Part shown: positions 42,533 to 52,355 of the stretch, one piece after another
Layout: the number at the start of each line of letters is the position of its first letter
Numbering within the stretch: the stretch's first letter is position 1
Source: an uncultured Eubacteriales bacterium
GTDB lineage: Bacteria; Bacillota; Clostridia; Christensenellales; Aristaeellaceae
Direction: 5' to 3'
Length of the DNA stretch: 64,000 bases
Assembly (NCBI GenBank): GCA_902790015.1
Contig: CADAQF010000004.1
Location: 1-64,000, forward strand
Made by a program: the position numbers and the translations under genes
The notes under the pieces: generated by a model
The model's input: the letters and a program-made list of their open reading frames with translations, nothing else
Told to the model about the DNA's origin: nothing
Databases searched by the model: none

Positions 42533-44546
42533 CCGCAAAAATATTGGCTTCCTGCGCGTTGTGCCGGGGCTCTGCGGGCTCGGCGCGGACATAGGAGTCG
42601 TCGTCCTGCATGATCCAGGCCTTGGTGTTGTCCTCGATCTCAAAGAGGATGTCCCGCTGAATGCGCTGGCGTATGGCCTCATTCTCCACCGGGAACATGA
42701 GCTCGATGCGCTTGTCGAGGTTTCTGGTCATCAGGTCCGCGCTGGAAAGGTAGATGATGGGGTCGCCCTCGTTGACGAAAAGATAGCACCGGGCGTGCTC
42801 CAAAAACCGTCCCACGATGGAGCGCACCTGGATGTTGGGGTGCTTTCGGACGCTCAGGCAGCACGGCCCGCGCACGATCATGGTGACGGGCACGCCCCTG
42901 TCCGCCGCCCGGCAGAGGCGGTTGATCATCTTTTTGTCCGTGCAGCCGTTGCATTTGACGGTGATGCCGGAGACCAGCCCCTTTTCGGCGCGGTCAATTT
43001 CCTCGTCGATCAGGTCGCACAGCCGGTCGCGGATATTATCGGGGGACGCGATCAGCTTGGTCAAACGGGAATTATCCGTGTAGCCGGTGACCATGTTGAA
43101 AAACGCGCCGGCGTCCTCGCCGATCTGCTCGTCGGCGGTAAGCAGTCCCATGTCGGTGTACAGCCGGGCGGTCACGTCGTTATAGTTGCCGGTGCCCAGA
43201 TGGACGTAGCGGCGCAGGCTCCCGTTTTCGCGGCGGATGACCAGGGTGATCTTGCTGTGGCATTTATAGTTCGGTACGCCGTAGATGACGTGGCAGCCGG
43301 CCTTTTCCAGGGATTCGCACCAGTTGATGTTGTTTTCCTCGTCAAAGCGGGCGCGTATCTCCACCAGCACCGTGACCTGCTTTCCGTGCTGGGCGGCGTC
43401 CACCAGGGCCGCCACCACAGGGCTTTTGCCGCTGACGCGGTAAAGGGTCTGCTTGATGGCCAGCACGTCCTCGTCCCGGGCGGCGGACTGCAGGAACTGA
43501 AGCACTGGGTCAAAGGAATCGTAGGGGTGATGGAAAAACAGGTCGCCCTCGCTGATGCGGGTGAAAATATCCTTTCCCTGCGCGAGCTCCTCGTCGATAT
43601 GGGCGGAAAACGGCGGGAAGCGCAGGTCGTCGCAGCCCTCCAGGGAGGAGATCTCCTTCATGAAATAGCTGGGGTTGAGCGGCCCGGGGATGCGGTAGAT
43701 CGCCCGGTTGGGCATGCCTAAGTATTTTTTGAGGAGCAAAAGCAGGCGGTTGTCAAAATCGTCCGGTATCTCAAGCCGCACGATCTGGCCGAACTTCCGC
43801 TTCTTCAGGTTTTTTTTCATTTCGCTGATCAGGGTGTCAGCGTTGGAGTCGTTGTAATAGAAGTCCTGGTTGCGGGTCAGGCGGAAGGGCTGGGCGACGA
43901 CGGGCTTTACTCCCAGCACCTTTTCGGCGCATCCGATGATCAGGTCCTCCAGCAGCAGGAACGCGCCCCGTCCCTGCGCGTGGGGAAGGGCCACGCAGCG
44001 CTTCAGGTTTTTGGGCACCGGCAAAAGCATGAACCGCAGCGCGCCGCCGGCCGCCCTGGCGGGCAGCAGCACGGCCAGATGCAGGTATTTGGGGCCGAGC
44101 AGGGGGAAGGGCCGGCGCGGGTCGATGGCGTAAGGGGTCAACAGCGGAGCGACCTCGGTTTCAAAATAGCGCGCGGCAAAAGAGGCCTGCTCTTCATTCA
44201 GTTCGTCCATGCGCAGGAAAGAGATGCCGGCCTTTTTTAGATCGGGCAGATAGTGCTGGTTCAATATCTCGTACTGCCGCTGGATCTGCCGGCGCACGTC
44301 CAGGCCGATCTGCGTCAGCTGCTCATAGGGCGTCATGCCTGAAATATCGGTCTTTTCGCTGCCCATGGTGAGCTCCCTCTCCAGGGAACCTACGCGGACC
44401 ATGAAAAACTCGTCCAGATTGCTTTCGCAGATGGAAATGAATTTGCCCTTTTCAAGCAGGGGATTGTCCGGGTTGTCGGCCTCCTCCAGACACCGGCCGT
44501 TGAAGCGTATCCAGCTGATTTCGCGGTTGATGTACCTTTTTTTCAT
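42504..44546 (-). CDS. ppk1: Polyphosphate kinase
   Basis: A 680-residue PPK1. It has the N-terminal YINREISWIRFNGRCLEEA domain, and two phospholipase D-like catalytic domains. The catalytic histidine is in NYKCHSKITLVIRR, the second motif in the KCNGCTDKKMINRL and YLSSADLMTRNLDKRIEL region. It makes polyphosphate from ATP, or runs in reverse. Lies 16 bases after the membrane phosphoesterase gene, probably the same transcript. Confidence 0.95.
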   Translation of the reverse strand: MKKRYINREISWIRFNGRCLEEADNPDNPLLEKGKFISICESNLDEFFMVRVGSLERELTMGSEKTDISGMTPYEQLTQIGLDVRRQIQRQYEILNQHYLPDLKKAGISFLRMDELNEEQASFAARYFETEVAPLLTPYAIDPRRPFPLLGPKYLHLAVLLPARAAGGALRFMLLPVPKNLKRCVALPHAQGRGAFLLLEDLIIGCAEKVLGVKPVVAQPFRLTRNQDFYYNDSNADTLISEMKKNLKKRKFGQIVRLEIPDDFDNRLLLLLKKYLGMPNRAIYRIPGPLNPSYFMKEISSLEGCDDLRFPPFSAHIDEELAQGKDIFTRISEGDLFFHHPYDSFDPVLQFLQSAARDEDVLAIKQTLYRVSGKSPVVAALVDAAQHGKQVTVLVEIRARFDEENNINWCESLEKAGCHVIYGVPNYKCHSKITLVIRRENGSLRRYVHLGTGNYNDVTARLYTDMGLLTADEQIGEDAGAFFNMVTGYTDNSRLTKLIASPDNIRDRLCDLIDEEIDRAEKGLVSGITVKCNGCTDKKMINRLCRAADRGVPVTMIVRGPCCLSVRKHPNIQVRSIVGRFLEHARCYLFVNEGDPIIYLSSADLMTRNLDKRIELMFPVENEAIRQRIQRDILFEIEDNTKAWIMQDDDSYVRAEPAEPRHNAQEANIFAVDISYPGVI

Positions 44547-44562
44547 GTGATGTGACCTCTTA

Positions 44563-45672
44563 TCAATAGACCAGCTTGCTGGTCAGGGTAATCAGGGTGA
44601 TCGCGGGCGGGTTCAGGAAGCGGACGGAAAAGGGCGCGTAGATCTGCGCCGCGCCCAGGCCGGGGCTTATGTACTGGGATATGCCGTACAGGGTGTCAAG
44701 GCCGGAAAGCGGCTTTCGGAAAAACCAGGCGTCCTGCCCGCTCAGCCCGAGCCGGGCGGGCACGCGGACCGCGCCCAGCCCGGGCAAAAGGAACTGCCCG
44801 TTGTTATAATGCCCGGCCAGCACCAGCGACACGGGCCGGGCGTTGTTGATCAGCCCCTCGGATACGTTGTATCTTAGCTCCGCCAGGCCTTCGTCCGGAT
44901 ACGGCGCGTGGGTCACGCAGATCTTGTAATCGCCGCTTTTCATCTGAAGCAGCGCGGCTTCGGCGCGGTCGATGCGGTCCAGATAATAGTCCACGGCGGC
45001 CAGGGAAGCCGCGGAGGACGCGTCCTCAGGGGCGGAAAGCAGGCTCCGCCGGGTGTCCTGCATGGAGCGGCGGGCATTGGCGATGTCGGTATCGTAGACA
45101 TACGCCGGGCACAGCCATAAAACCGAGCGGCCCACGGTGATGGGATAAGGCGCGTCCAGGTAAATAGCCCCGAAGCTTTCCGCCCGCTCGATATAGGAAG
45201 CCTTGACGCCCCCGGTTTCATGCGGGGCGGACTGGATGGGCAGGGGATCCTCGTCCCCGGCGACCAGGAAAACGGGAACGGTCCTGTCCAGCAGGGCGAT
45301 CAGCTCCATCAGCGGGGCGTCGTTTCCATCTTCAGGCAGGCTGTCCCCGGTGATCACCACGGCGTTATAGCGGACGGACAGCAGCGCCTTTTCGATGCCC
45401 TCCTGTCCGTGCCCGAACACGGCGCCGTGCAGGTCGCTTATGTGCAGGATCCTGAAGCCCTCCAGATCGCCCGAAAGGGAAGGGATGGTGACAGACTGCC
45501 GGATGAGCTGCACCTGCCGGTTGATAAAGCCGTTGACCAGCGCAAGCCCTGTGATCACAATGATCAGCATCAGCGCCGTCACCACGGGCCATCTTCTTAC
45601 CCGCCGGACCTTTTCCCTGGCGAAGATCGGGTCGGCATACTGCCTGCGCATGGGTTCTGCTCCTTGGTTCAA
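44563..45672 (-). CDS. Membrane-anchored metallophosphoesterase
   Basis: A 369-residue protein with a single N-terminal membrane helix (about 30-48, VVTALMLIIVITGLALVNG) and an external calcineurin-like domain: ILHISDLHG, VVITGDSLPE, LVAGDEDP, CVTHAPYP and VLAGHYNNGQF. It resembles YkuE/YaeI-type phosphoesterases. Substrate unknown. The start may be residue 1 or Met8. It has its own consensus promoter and is followed by ppk. Confidence 0.85.
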   Translation of the reverse strand: MNQGAEPMRRQYADPIFAREKVRRVRRWPVVTALMLIIVITGLALVNGFINRQVQLIRQSVTIPSLSGDLEGFRILHISDLHGAVFGHGQEGIEKALLSVRYNAVVITGDSLPEDGNDAPLMELIALLDRTVPVFLVAGDEDPLPIQSAPHETGGVKASYIERAESFGAIYLDAPYPITVGRSVLWLCPAYVYDTDIANARRSMQDTRRSLLSAPEDASSAASLAAVDYYLDRIDRAEAALLQMKSGDYKICVTHAPYPDEGLAELRYNVSEGLINNARPVSLVLAGHYNNGQFLLPGLGAVRVPARLGLSGQDAWFFRKPLSGLDTLYGISQYISPGLGAAQIYAPFSVRFLNPPAITLITLTSKLVY

Positions 45673-45681
45673 GATACGCCT

Positions 45682-45710
45682 ATTATATCCGCTGAAGCGG
45701 CTTTTTGCAA
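45682..45710 (-). promoter_or_regulatory. Promoter of the phosphoesterase-ppk transcript
   Basis: On the minus strand TTGCAA (45705-45710), 17 bases and TATAAT (45682-45687), very close to the ORF start. If the transcript begins 7 bases below the -10 box, the leader is short, favouring the inner Met8. Confidence 0.65.
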
Positions 45711-45814
45711 CCGGCGCGCACGGGGCGGACGGAATCTTTTTGCGATTCTTTTCTGCGCTTTTCCGCGTTTGTTTGCGTAAAACTGCGCCGGACTTTTCCT
45801 TTATGCGGGGGCGG

Positions 45815-48800
45815 TCATTCCTCCCCGTCGTCCTCCGGGCCGGCGGAAAGCTTTTTTACATACAGCCCGCCGTCAAAGAAGGAGGGAAAATCTCCCGCGG
45901 CGATGCGGGCCATCATGCTGTCGAATGTTTCCGGTTCGGGCACGCGGGGAAGGACCGGACAGTCCGGCGCCTGATAGCGGCAGGCCTCGCGGGCCGGGCA
46001 GCGGGCGCAGGGCAGCTCGCCCTTAAGCGCCAGGGGAGCCGCATGCACGATGCCCTGATAGATGCCCTCCGCGCTCTGGGCTGCCGCCCGGGTCACATAC
46101 TCCATCAGCGCGCACATCTCCTGATAGTCCAGCACCGCCTTGCGGGAAAGGAAGCTTCCGTCCGCCTTGAGCAGCGGCGGCATGGATACGGGAGGCCTGC
46201 GGTCGTCCATCAGGCGGACGATCTCGGCGTCCTTCAGGGTGATGCCGCTCAGGCTGAGCGCCTGGGCGAGCTTGGTTTCCACGTCCGCCGCCGTGCCGGG
46301 GTCGGTCAGAAGCGGGTCGGCCAGGCGAAAATAATAGGCGCCGCAGGGAATGCCGTCTTTTTCTGAATCCATGACGGCCTTCATGTAGATCAGCAGCTGC
46401 AGCTGAACGCCCCAGAAAATGGCGTTGGGGTCCAGCGAAAGCTTCGCGGATTTAAAGTCGATCACGCGGAAAAGCTCTCCGTTATCGGTGGGGAAGCGTT
46501 CCACCCGGTCGATGACGCCGCGCACCATCACGCGGCTGCCGTCCGACAGCGTGAGCTTTACGGGCGGCAGACGGTCGTCGTCATAGCCGAACCGCAGCTC
46601 CGAATCGTCCGGCCCGGGGCGGAAGGCGGAATGCTGCGCCGCCTGGGTGAAGGTCCAGCCCACGCGGGAGAGCAGCCTGCGGAAGCGCCGGTACTGCGTT
46701 TTTTGCACGTGGGAGTCCTTCATCAGCTCCTTCATCAGCGGGTCCAGTGCGTCCTGGGCGGCGGCATCCATCAGCCGTTCCACCTCCTGCCGGGTGACCT
46801 GGGGCCAGTTGGGGAGGCTTGGCAGCAGGCGGGTAAAGCCCTCCACCGCCCGGTGGTAAAAGCTGCCCGTGTCCGCGGGCCGCAGGGCCCATTCCCTGCG
46901 CTCCTGGGGCTTGAGGCCGTACTGGATGAAATGCCGCATGGGGCAGACGGCGAAGGCCTCCACACGGTGCACGGAAGTGACGCGGTCCATGAACAGCCGG
47001 TGGGTGATCTCGGGCGGCAGCGGCTTTTCCGGAGGCGTGCGGCGGAAGGCGTCCAGCACCCGCCGGGCGTCCTCGGGCCGCTTTTCGCACAGGTAGTGCC
47101 AGGCCTCCGTCCAGTCGGGCTGCAGCGCGCCCTTCCTGAGCTGCTGGGGCATCGCCTCCAGCGCGGAGGCCAGGGCCATGGGCCGGGCCGGGCCCTGCGG
47201 CGCGGTGACGCCGCCCTCTTCCACCAGCAGGGGAAACAGCGCCCGGACCGCTGAGAGCATGCTCAGGGGCCGCAGGGCCGTTCCGTCCTGCAGCGCCTGC
47301 GCGTGGGACAGATAAAGCCTCTTTCCCGCGTTGGTCATGGCCTTGTATACGTCCAGCCGGGCCAGCTGAAGACGCCCGTTTTTGTTCAGGGACAGATGCA
47401 CCTGAAGCTCTTCCTCCAGGCCGGCTTTTTCCTCGTCCGTCAAAAGCCCTGTTTCCCCGGCGGATAAAAGCCCGTCGTTCAGCCCCATCACAAACAGATG
47501 ATCCGGGCGGTTGAGCGCCGCGCTTCCTATCAGGCCGCAGACCACGCTGTCGGCGCTCTGCGGCAGGGCCGAAAGCTCCGTGTGGGTGAGCCCCGCTTCC
47601 ATGAGCGCCGCGGCCTGAACGCCCGTCATGGGCCGGCCGCCCGACAGCTCGTGCATCTGGTCCAGCAGGTCCATCAGCGTTTTCCATACCTGGGTCAGCT
47701 GGGCCGCCTCCTCGGGCCGGCCGTTTTCATCCATCGCCCGCGCCTGCTCCGTCATGCGCCCGTAAGCCCCGACGTTTTCCAGCAGGGAAAACACGGCGGT
47801 CAGGCTCTGGTCGGCGTTTTCGGCATTTTTTAGCGCGGCGCTCAGGGCTTCCAGCGGGGCCATGAAGCGTTCGCGCAGCTCCTCCGCCCGGGGCGCCTCG
47901 TCCTGCCCCCGGGTGAAGGGACGGGTGAACATCTGCCCCCTGATGCCATAGGCCAGTATGTAGTTTTCCAGGAAAAAGGCCTCTTCGTCCGAAAGGGGCA
48001 TGTAGCCGCTTTTGATGCAGCGGATCACGTCGTCGGGGTAATAGCGCCCGGCCACGGCCCTGAGGGCGGCCAGCAGGAAAGCCGCCGGCCCCACCTGGGC
48101 CGCGGTGAGCTTGCGGTTTAAGTGGTGGGGGATCCTGCAGGCGGTCAGCACCTGCTCCAGCACCGGAAAATAATGGTCCTCCGTCCCGCACAGCACGGCC
48201 ATGTCGGAAAAAGGCACGCCCTGGGCCCATAAGACAAGCATTTCCTCCGCGGCGTGGCAGGCCTCGGCGTAGGGCGTGGGGGCCGCGTACAGGCGGATGG
48301 AGGAGGGAGGCAGGGGAAAGCCCGCGTCCGCTCCGTCCAGCAGATGCTTTTCAAGAAAGGCGAGATCCTCCGGAAAGGGGGCCGGTTCCGTGACCGGCAG
48401 CAGCCGCACGCCCGAAAGCTCCTTCGTGAACCGCGCCACGCTCTTTGTCACCGGCTCAAAGGAGGGGTCGTTCATGTCGTCGCACAGGACGATGTCCACC
48501 GGCCCCCTGTCAGAAAGCGCCAAAGCGATCCGCCCCATGGTTTCCGTCAGCACGTCAAACCCGCAGACGATGAACTGCGCGTCCTTAAGCTCAGGCGATA
48601 AGGGAATGCGGGAAATAAGCTCCTCCTGCACGTCCTCCCCGTCCACGAACCGGCCGCAAAGCAGCTCCTCGTACGCGCCGTACAGGGCGGCCAGGTCGGA
48701 CAGCTTGTCCCGCCCGGCCCCGGCTGGAAGGCGGGAAACGTATTCTTCCAGCGCCTTTGGCGAAAGCCCCGCCTGCTTGTATTCGGCGATCATCTGGCTC

Positions 48801-49153
48801 ACGCGGTCGCATAGGCCCTGCCGGTTGGCGGCGGAAGCGTAAAAGGACAGGCTTTCCTTAAGGCCTGTCAGCACCGAGCTAACAGCCATGGCCTTGCCCC
48901 GCGCGTCTATGCGCACGCGCTCGCCGCCTCCCGCGCGGGAAAACACCCGCTGGGCAAAGCGCCCGGGAGAAAGCACATCCAGGTCAAAAAAACCGTCCGC
49001 TCCCATCGACCGCATCAGCATCCTCTCGGCGGAAAGGGTATACTGCCGGGGCACCAGCACGAACACGGCGCGCTGTTCCTCCCTGGCCTTGCGGGCGAGC
49101 GAGGCTGCGCAGGGCCAGGTCTGGCCGGAACGGCCCAAATGAAAGGTGATCAT
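45815..49153 (-). CDS. addB: AddB-like PD-(D/E)XK nuclease subunit of the AddAB helicase-nuclease
   Basis: A 1112-residue protein matching AddB in length and architecture: an inactivated helicase-like body and a C-terminal nuclease. The PD-(D/E)XK nuclease shows GVIDRVE, VIDFKSAKL and QLQLLIYM. The iron-sulfur cysteines are in AVCPMRHF and CARCPAREACRYQ. The N-terminal GRSGQTW lacks the GKT of a Walker A loop, which AddB normally keeps as GRSGSGKT. AddB processes double-strand ends for recombination. No addA is next to it in this window. It overlaps the DUF6062 start by 4 bases. Confidence 0.88.
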   Translation of the reverse strand: MITFHLGRSGQTWPCAASLARKAREEQRAVFVLVPRQYTLSAERMLMRSMGADGFFDLDVLSPGRFAQRVFSRAGGGERVRIDARGKAMAVSSVLTGLKESLSFYASAANRQGLCDRVSQMIAEYKQAGLSPKALEEYVSRLPAGAGRDKLSDLAALYGAYEELLCGRFVDGEDVQEELISRIPLSPELKDAQFIVCGFDVLTETMGRIALALSDRGPVDIVLCDDMNDPSFEPVTKSVARFTKELSGVRLLPVTEPAPFPEDLAFLEKHLLDGADAGFPLPPSSIRLYAAPTPYAEACHAAEEMLVLWAQGVPFSDMAVLCGTEDHYFPVLEQVLTACRIPHHLNRKLTAAQVGPAAFLLAALRAVAGRYYPDDVIRCIKSGYMPLSDEEAFFLENYILAYGIRGQMFTRPFTRGQDEAPRAEELRERFMAPLEALSAALKNAENADQSLTAVFSLLENVGAYGRMTEQARAMDENGRPEEAAQLTQVWKTLMDLLDQMHELSGGRPMTGVQAAALMEAGLTHTELSALPQSADSVVCGLIGSAALNRPDHLFVMGLNDGLLSAGETGLLTDEEKAGLEEELQVHLSLNKNGRLQLARLDVYKAMTNAGKRLYLSHAQALQDGTALRPLSMLSAVRALFPLLVEEGGVTAPQGPARPMALASALEAMPQQLRKGALQPDWTEAWHYLCEKRPEDARRVLDAFRRTPPEKPLPPEITHRLFMDRVTSVHRVEAFAVCPMRHFIQYGLKPQERREWALRPADTGSFYHRAVEGFTRLLPSLPNWPQVTRQEVERLMDAAAQDALDPLMKELMKDSHVQKTQYRRFRRLLSRVGWTFTQAAQHSAFRPGPDDSELRFGYDDDRLPPVKLTLSDGSRVMVRGVIDRVERFPTDNGELFRVIDFKSAKLSLDPNAIFWGVQLQLLIYMKAVMDSEKDGIPCGAYYFRLADPLLTDPGTAADVETKLAQALSLSGITLKDAEIVRLMDDRRPPVSMPPLLKADGSFLSRKAVLDYQEMCALMEYVTRAAAQSAEGIYQGIVHAAPLALKGELPCARCPAREACRYQAPDCPVLPRVPEPETFDSMMARIAAGDFPSFFDGGLYVKKLSAGPEDDGEE

Positions 49154-49875
49154 GGCGTCTTTTCGGTTTCAAAGGTCGTTCCGCGCAGGAGGTTGACCGC
49201 CCGCTCCAGCGCGCCGTGGCAGCGCGGGTTGTTTTTGTGCTCGCTGCCCACGTGAAAGGAACTGCACAGGGCGGACAGGTCCTCCCTGGCGGTGTTGAGC
49301 GCGGCCAGAGAAGTATCGGATGCTGCCTGCAGGAAGGCTTTGAGCGTGTCCCCGTTCAGGCGTTTTCCGGCTTCCTCCAGCGCGTCGGGCAGGTCAAAAA
49401 GGCACAGCCCGTGTCCTTCCGCAAAAGCCGCGCGGAAGGCGCCGTCTTCCCTGTAGAGGCGGAAAAAGGTATCCCGATAGGCGCGGACGTGTTCGGCCAT
49501 GCTCTCGCAGACCAGGCACCGGCTGGTAAGCTCCCGGAGCCTTTTGGCGGCCTTTTCCGGGGCCTTGCGGCCTAAAAGCCCTCCCTGGCCCGCCTGCCTG
49601 AGCGAAGGCGCCGCCCCGGCGATCACTTCTTTAAGCCGCGTGTCCATCATCAGGGCGTATCCCTGGTAATCCTTCTGCGCCATCAGCATCCGGTGGTGGG
49701 CGGAGCAGAAGCCCGCGGCGTTTGTCCTGAGCCTGATCTCAGGCTCCATCACGGCGCCGCCCAAAAAGCGCTCCACGCTCTGCTTTTCGATCATGGAGCG
49801 AAGCGCGCAGAAGGGGCATTGCTCCTTTTGCCTGACCGCGTCCCACACCGGGGCGGTTTCCAGATGATCCCGCAT
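49150..49875 (-). CDS. DUF6062-family protein
   Basis: A 241-residue cytoplasmic protein with cysteine pairs at both ends of the conserved region (CPFCALRSMIEKQ, FCSAHHRMLMA, CLVCESMAEH), which suggests bound metal. The length, the CPFC start and the AHH motif match the Clostridia family DUF6062, whose function is unknown. I chose ATG at 49875 (GGAGGAGG upstream), not the open frame to 49965. It overlaps addB by 4 bases, so the two are coupled. Confidence 0.78.
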   Translation of the reverse strand: MRDHLETAPVWDAVRQKEQCPFCALRSMIEKQSVERFLGGAVMEPEIRLRTNAAGFCSAHHRMLMAQKDYQGYALMMDTRLKEVIAGAAPSLRQAGQGGLLGRKAPEKAAKRLRELTSRCLVCESMAEHVRAYRDTFFRLYREDGAFRAAFAEGHGLCLFDLPDALEEAGKRLNGDTLKAFLQAASDTSLAALNTAREDLSALCSSFHVGSEHKNNPRCHGALERAVNLLRGTTFETEKTP

Positions 49876-49912
49876 GACCCGTCCTCCTCCTGTACCTTTG
49901 TAGACATCAGGG

Positions 49913-49943
49913 ATTATACCATGAAAGTCCCCGCGCAGGCAAA
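49913..49943 (-). promoter_or_regulatory. Probable promoter of DUF6062-addB
   Basis: A TATAAT -10 box (49913-49918, minus strand) and a TTGCCT -35 candidate about 18 bases upstream. On the other strand TATAAT at 50009-50014 probably serves pcrA, with a weak -35. Confidence 0.5.
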
Positions 49944-50078
49944 AGAATATTCTCGAAAAAAACAAGAAAAAATAACATATAAAGAAGACGGGGCGGAGGG
50001 TTTTGTGGTATAATCAAACAGGCTGGCCGCGCGTCACGCGGCAGCCGCGGCTTATTGGATAAGCGGGAGCGTGAAAAG

Positions 50079-52340
50079 ATGGATCTGTCTAAGTTGAACC
50101 CTGTGCAGCGGGAAGCGGCCAGCGTGCTGGAGGGTCCGCTGCTGATACTGGCCGGCGCGGGCAGCGGGAAGACCCGGACGCTGACCTACAGGATCGCCAA
50201 TCTGCTGGACCATGGAGTGCCCGCCTACGGCATCCTGGCGATGACCTTCACCAACAAGGCGGCCCGCGAAATGCGCGAGCGCGTGGAAAAGCTCGTCGGC
50301 CCCGGCACGGCCGAGGATATGTGGATTGGGACGTTCCATTCCGTTTGCGTGCGGATACTCAGAAGGGATATCGAAAAGCTGGGCTACCAGCGCTCCTTCA
50401 CCATCTATGACGACGACGACCAGCTCCGGGTCCTCAAGGACCAGGAAAAAAAGCTCAACGTCGATGAAAAGTTCCTGCCTCCCAAGGAGGTCAGACGGGA
50501 AATATCCAACGCCAAGAACAGGCTATTGAGCGCGGACGAATGGTTTGCCCAGTCCGATAAATCCCGCCGCAGCCAATTGCTTCACGATGTATTCCTGGCC
50601 TACGAGCAGACGCTCAGGGAATACAGCGCCCTGGACTTTGACGACCTGCTGGTCAAGACCCTGCAGCTTTTCATGGACAATCCCCCGGTGCTGGAGTATT
50701 ACCAGCGCAAATTCCGCCATGTGCTGGTGGACGAATACCAGGACACCAACTATGTGCAGTACGAGTTCGTGCGCCTGCTCACGGCGGTTTCCAATAACCT
50801 GTGCGTGGTGGGGGACGACGACCAGTCCATCTACGGCTGGCGCGGGGCGGATATACGCAACATCCTGGAATTCGAGAAGGACTTTCAGAACGTCCGCGTC
50901 GTCAAGCTGGAACAGAACTACCGTTCCACCGCCAACATCCTGGACGCGGCCAACCAGGTGATCGCCCACAACGAGGGCCGCAAGGAAAAGGCCCTGTGGA
51001 CCGAGGCGCCCGCCGGGGAGAAGATCCAGCTTTACACCGCCCAGGACGAGCGGGACGAGGCGGCGTGGATCTGCCAGAGGGCGCGCCAGCTTCATGGGCA
51101 GGGCATGTCCTTTGGAGAAATGGCGGTGCTGTATCGTTCCCACCCGCAAAGCCGCGTCATTGAAGAAATGTTCGTCCGTTCCGGCCTGCCCTACCGGGTG
51201 TTCGGCGGCACGCGCTTTTACGACCGGCGCGAGGTCAAGGACGCATTGGCCTACCTGCGGGTGATCGTGAACCCGGCGGACACCGTTTCCTTAAAACGCA
51301 TCATCAATAACCCCAAGCGCTCCATCGGGGACGCCACCGTGGCCCAGCTGGAGGCCGAGGCCGCCAGCCAGCAGGTGCCCCTTTTCAGCGTCCTGCCCGA
51401 CCCGCCGTTGAGCCTCTCCGCCCGCCCCCGCCGCTGCGTGGGGGATTTCGCGGAGCTGATGTTCAGGCTGATCGCCGCCCAGGACAATATGCCGCTTGCG
51501 GAATTCGTGCAGCACGTGCTCAGCGAAACGGGGCTTGACGCCCAGCTGGACAACGAGGATGCCGAGGCCTATACCGCCAGGCGCGACAACCTGCTGGAGC
51601 TCGTGGCCGCCGTGCGCGAATACGAAACCAAATCGGGCGACCACACCCTGAGCGGCTACCTTGAAAACGTTTCCCTGATCACCGATCTGGACCGTCAGGA
51701 GGACGCTCCGCAGTACGTGACGCTGATGACCCTGCACGCGGCCAAGGGGCTTGAATATGACGCGGTCTTTATTTCCGGCATGGAGGAAAACCTCTTTCCC
51801 AGCTACCGGGCCGTCATGGAGGACGACCGGATGGAGGAGGAAAGAAGACTCGCCTACGTGGGCATCACCCGCGCCAGGAAGCTCCTGTTTTTATCCCTGG
51901 CCCGCCAGCGCACCATCTACAACCAGATCAACCACAACGCCCCCAGCATCTTCCTCAAAGAGATCCCCGAGCGCCTGATCAACGACGTGCAGAAGACGGC
52001 CCGCCAGCGCTTCGGCGAAGAGACGCCACGCCGCGCCCCCGTCCGTCCGCCCCGGCCTACCGATTTCGGCACCCCCGGCATGGGGCTGAAAAGGGATCCC
52101 GCGCAGATCCCCGGGGTCACCAAAGGGTTCGTCGCCTCTCCCGCCAGGGCGCTTTCCTCGTCCGCGCTGCTCAATATGTACCGCCCGGGAGACCGCGTCA
52201 TGCACCGTAAATTCGGCGAGGGCACGGTGGAAAGGGTCTGGGGCAAGGGCGGGGAGGCCCGGATCTCCATTTCCTTCACCGCCTACGGCGTCAAGGAGTT
52301 TTCGCTCTCCATCGCCCCCATTTTCAAAATCGACACCTGA
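50079..52340 (+). CDS. pcrA: UvrD/PcrA-type DNA helicase
   Basis: A 753-residue SF1A helicase. LNPVQREA is the Q motif, LAGAGSGKT at 25-32 Walker A, MTFTNKAAREMRER motif Ia, DEYQDTN motif II, VGDDDQSIYGWRGA motif III, EQNYRST motif IV, TLHAAKGLEYDAVF motif V and RRLAYVGITRA motif VI. It unwinds DNA in repair and plasmid replication. I chose ATG at 50079; a TTG at 50055 is open. The C-terminal tail resembles PcrA. Followed 15 bases later by ligA, a common order in Firmicutes. Confidence 0.96.
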   Translation: MDLSKLNPVQREAASVLEGPLLILAGAGSGKTRTLTYRIANLLDHGVPAYGILAMTFTNKAAREMRERVEKLVGPGTAEDMWIGTFHSVCVRILRRDIEKLGYQRSFTIYDDDDQLRVLKDQEKKLNVDEKFLPPKEVRREISNAKNRLLSADEWFAQSDKSRRSQLLHDVFLAYEQTLREYSALDFDDLLVKTLQLFMDNPPVLEYYQRKFRHVLVDEYQDTNYVQYEFVRLLTAVSNNLCVVGDDDQSIYGWRGADIRNILEFEKDFQNVRVVKLEQNYRSTANILDAANQVIAHNEGRKEKALWTEAPAGEKIQLYTAQDERDEAAWICQRARQLHGQGMSFGEMAVLYRSHPQSRVIEEMFVRSGLPYRVFGGTRFYDRREVKDALAYLRVIVNPADTVSLKRIINNPKRSIGDATVAQLEAEAASQQVPLFSVLPDPPLSLSARPRRCVGDFAELMFRLIAAQDNMPLAEFVQHVLSETGLDAQLDNEDAEAYTARRDNLLELVAAVREYETKSGDHTLSGYLENVSLITDLDRQEDAPQYVTLMTLHAAKGLEYDAVFISGMEENLFPSYRAVMEDDRMEEERRLAYVGITRARKLLFLSLARQRTIYNQINHNAPSIFLKEIPERLINDVQKTARQRFGEETPRRAPVRPPRPTDFGTPGMGLKRDPAQIPGVTKGFVASPARALSSSALLNMYRPGDRVMHRKFGEGTVERVWGKGGEARISISFTAYGVKEFSLSIAPIFKIDT

Positions 52341-52355
52341 CAAGAGGGCCGCAAA

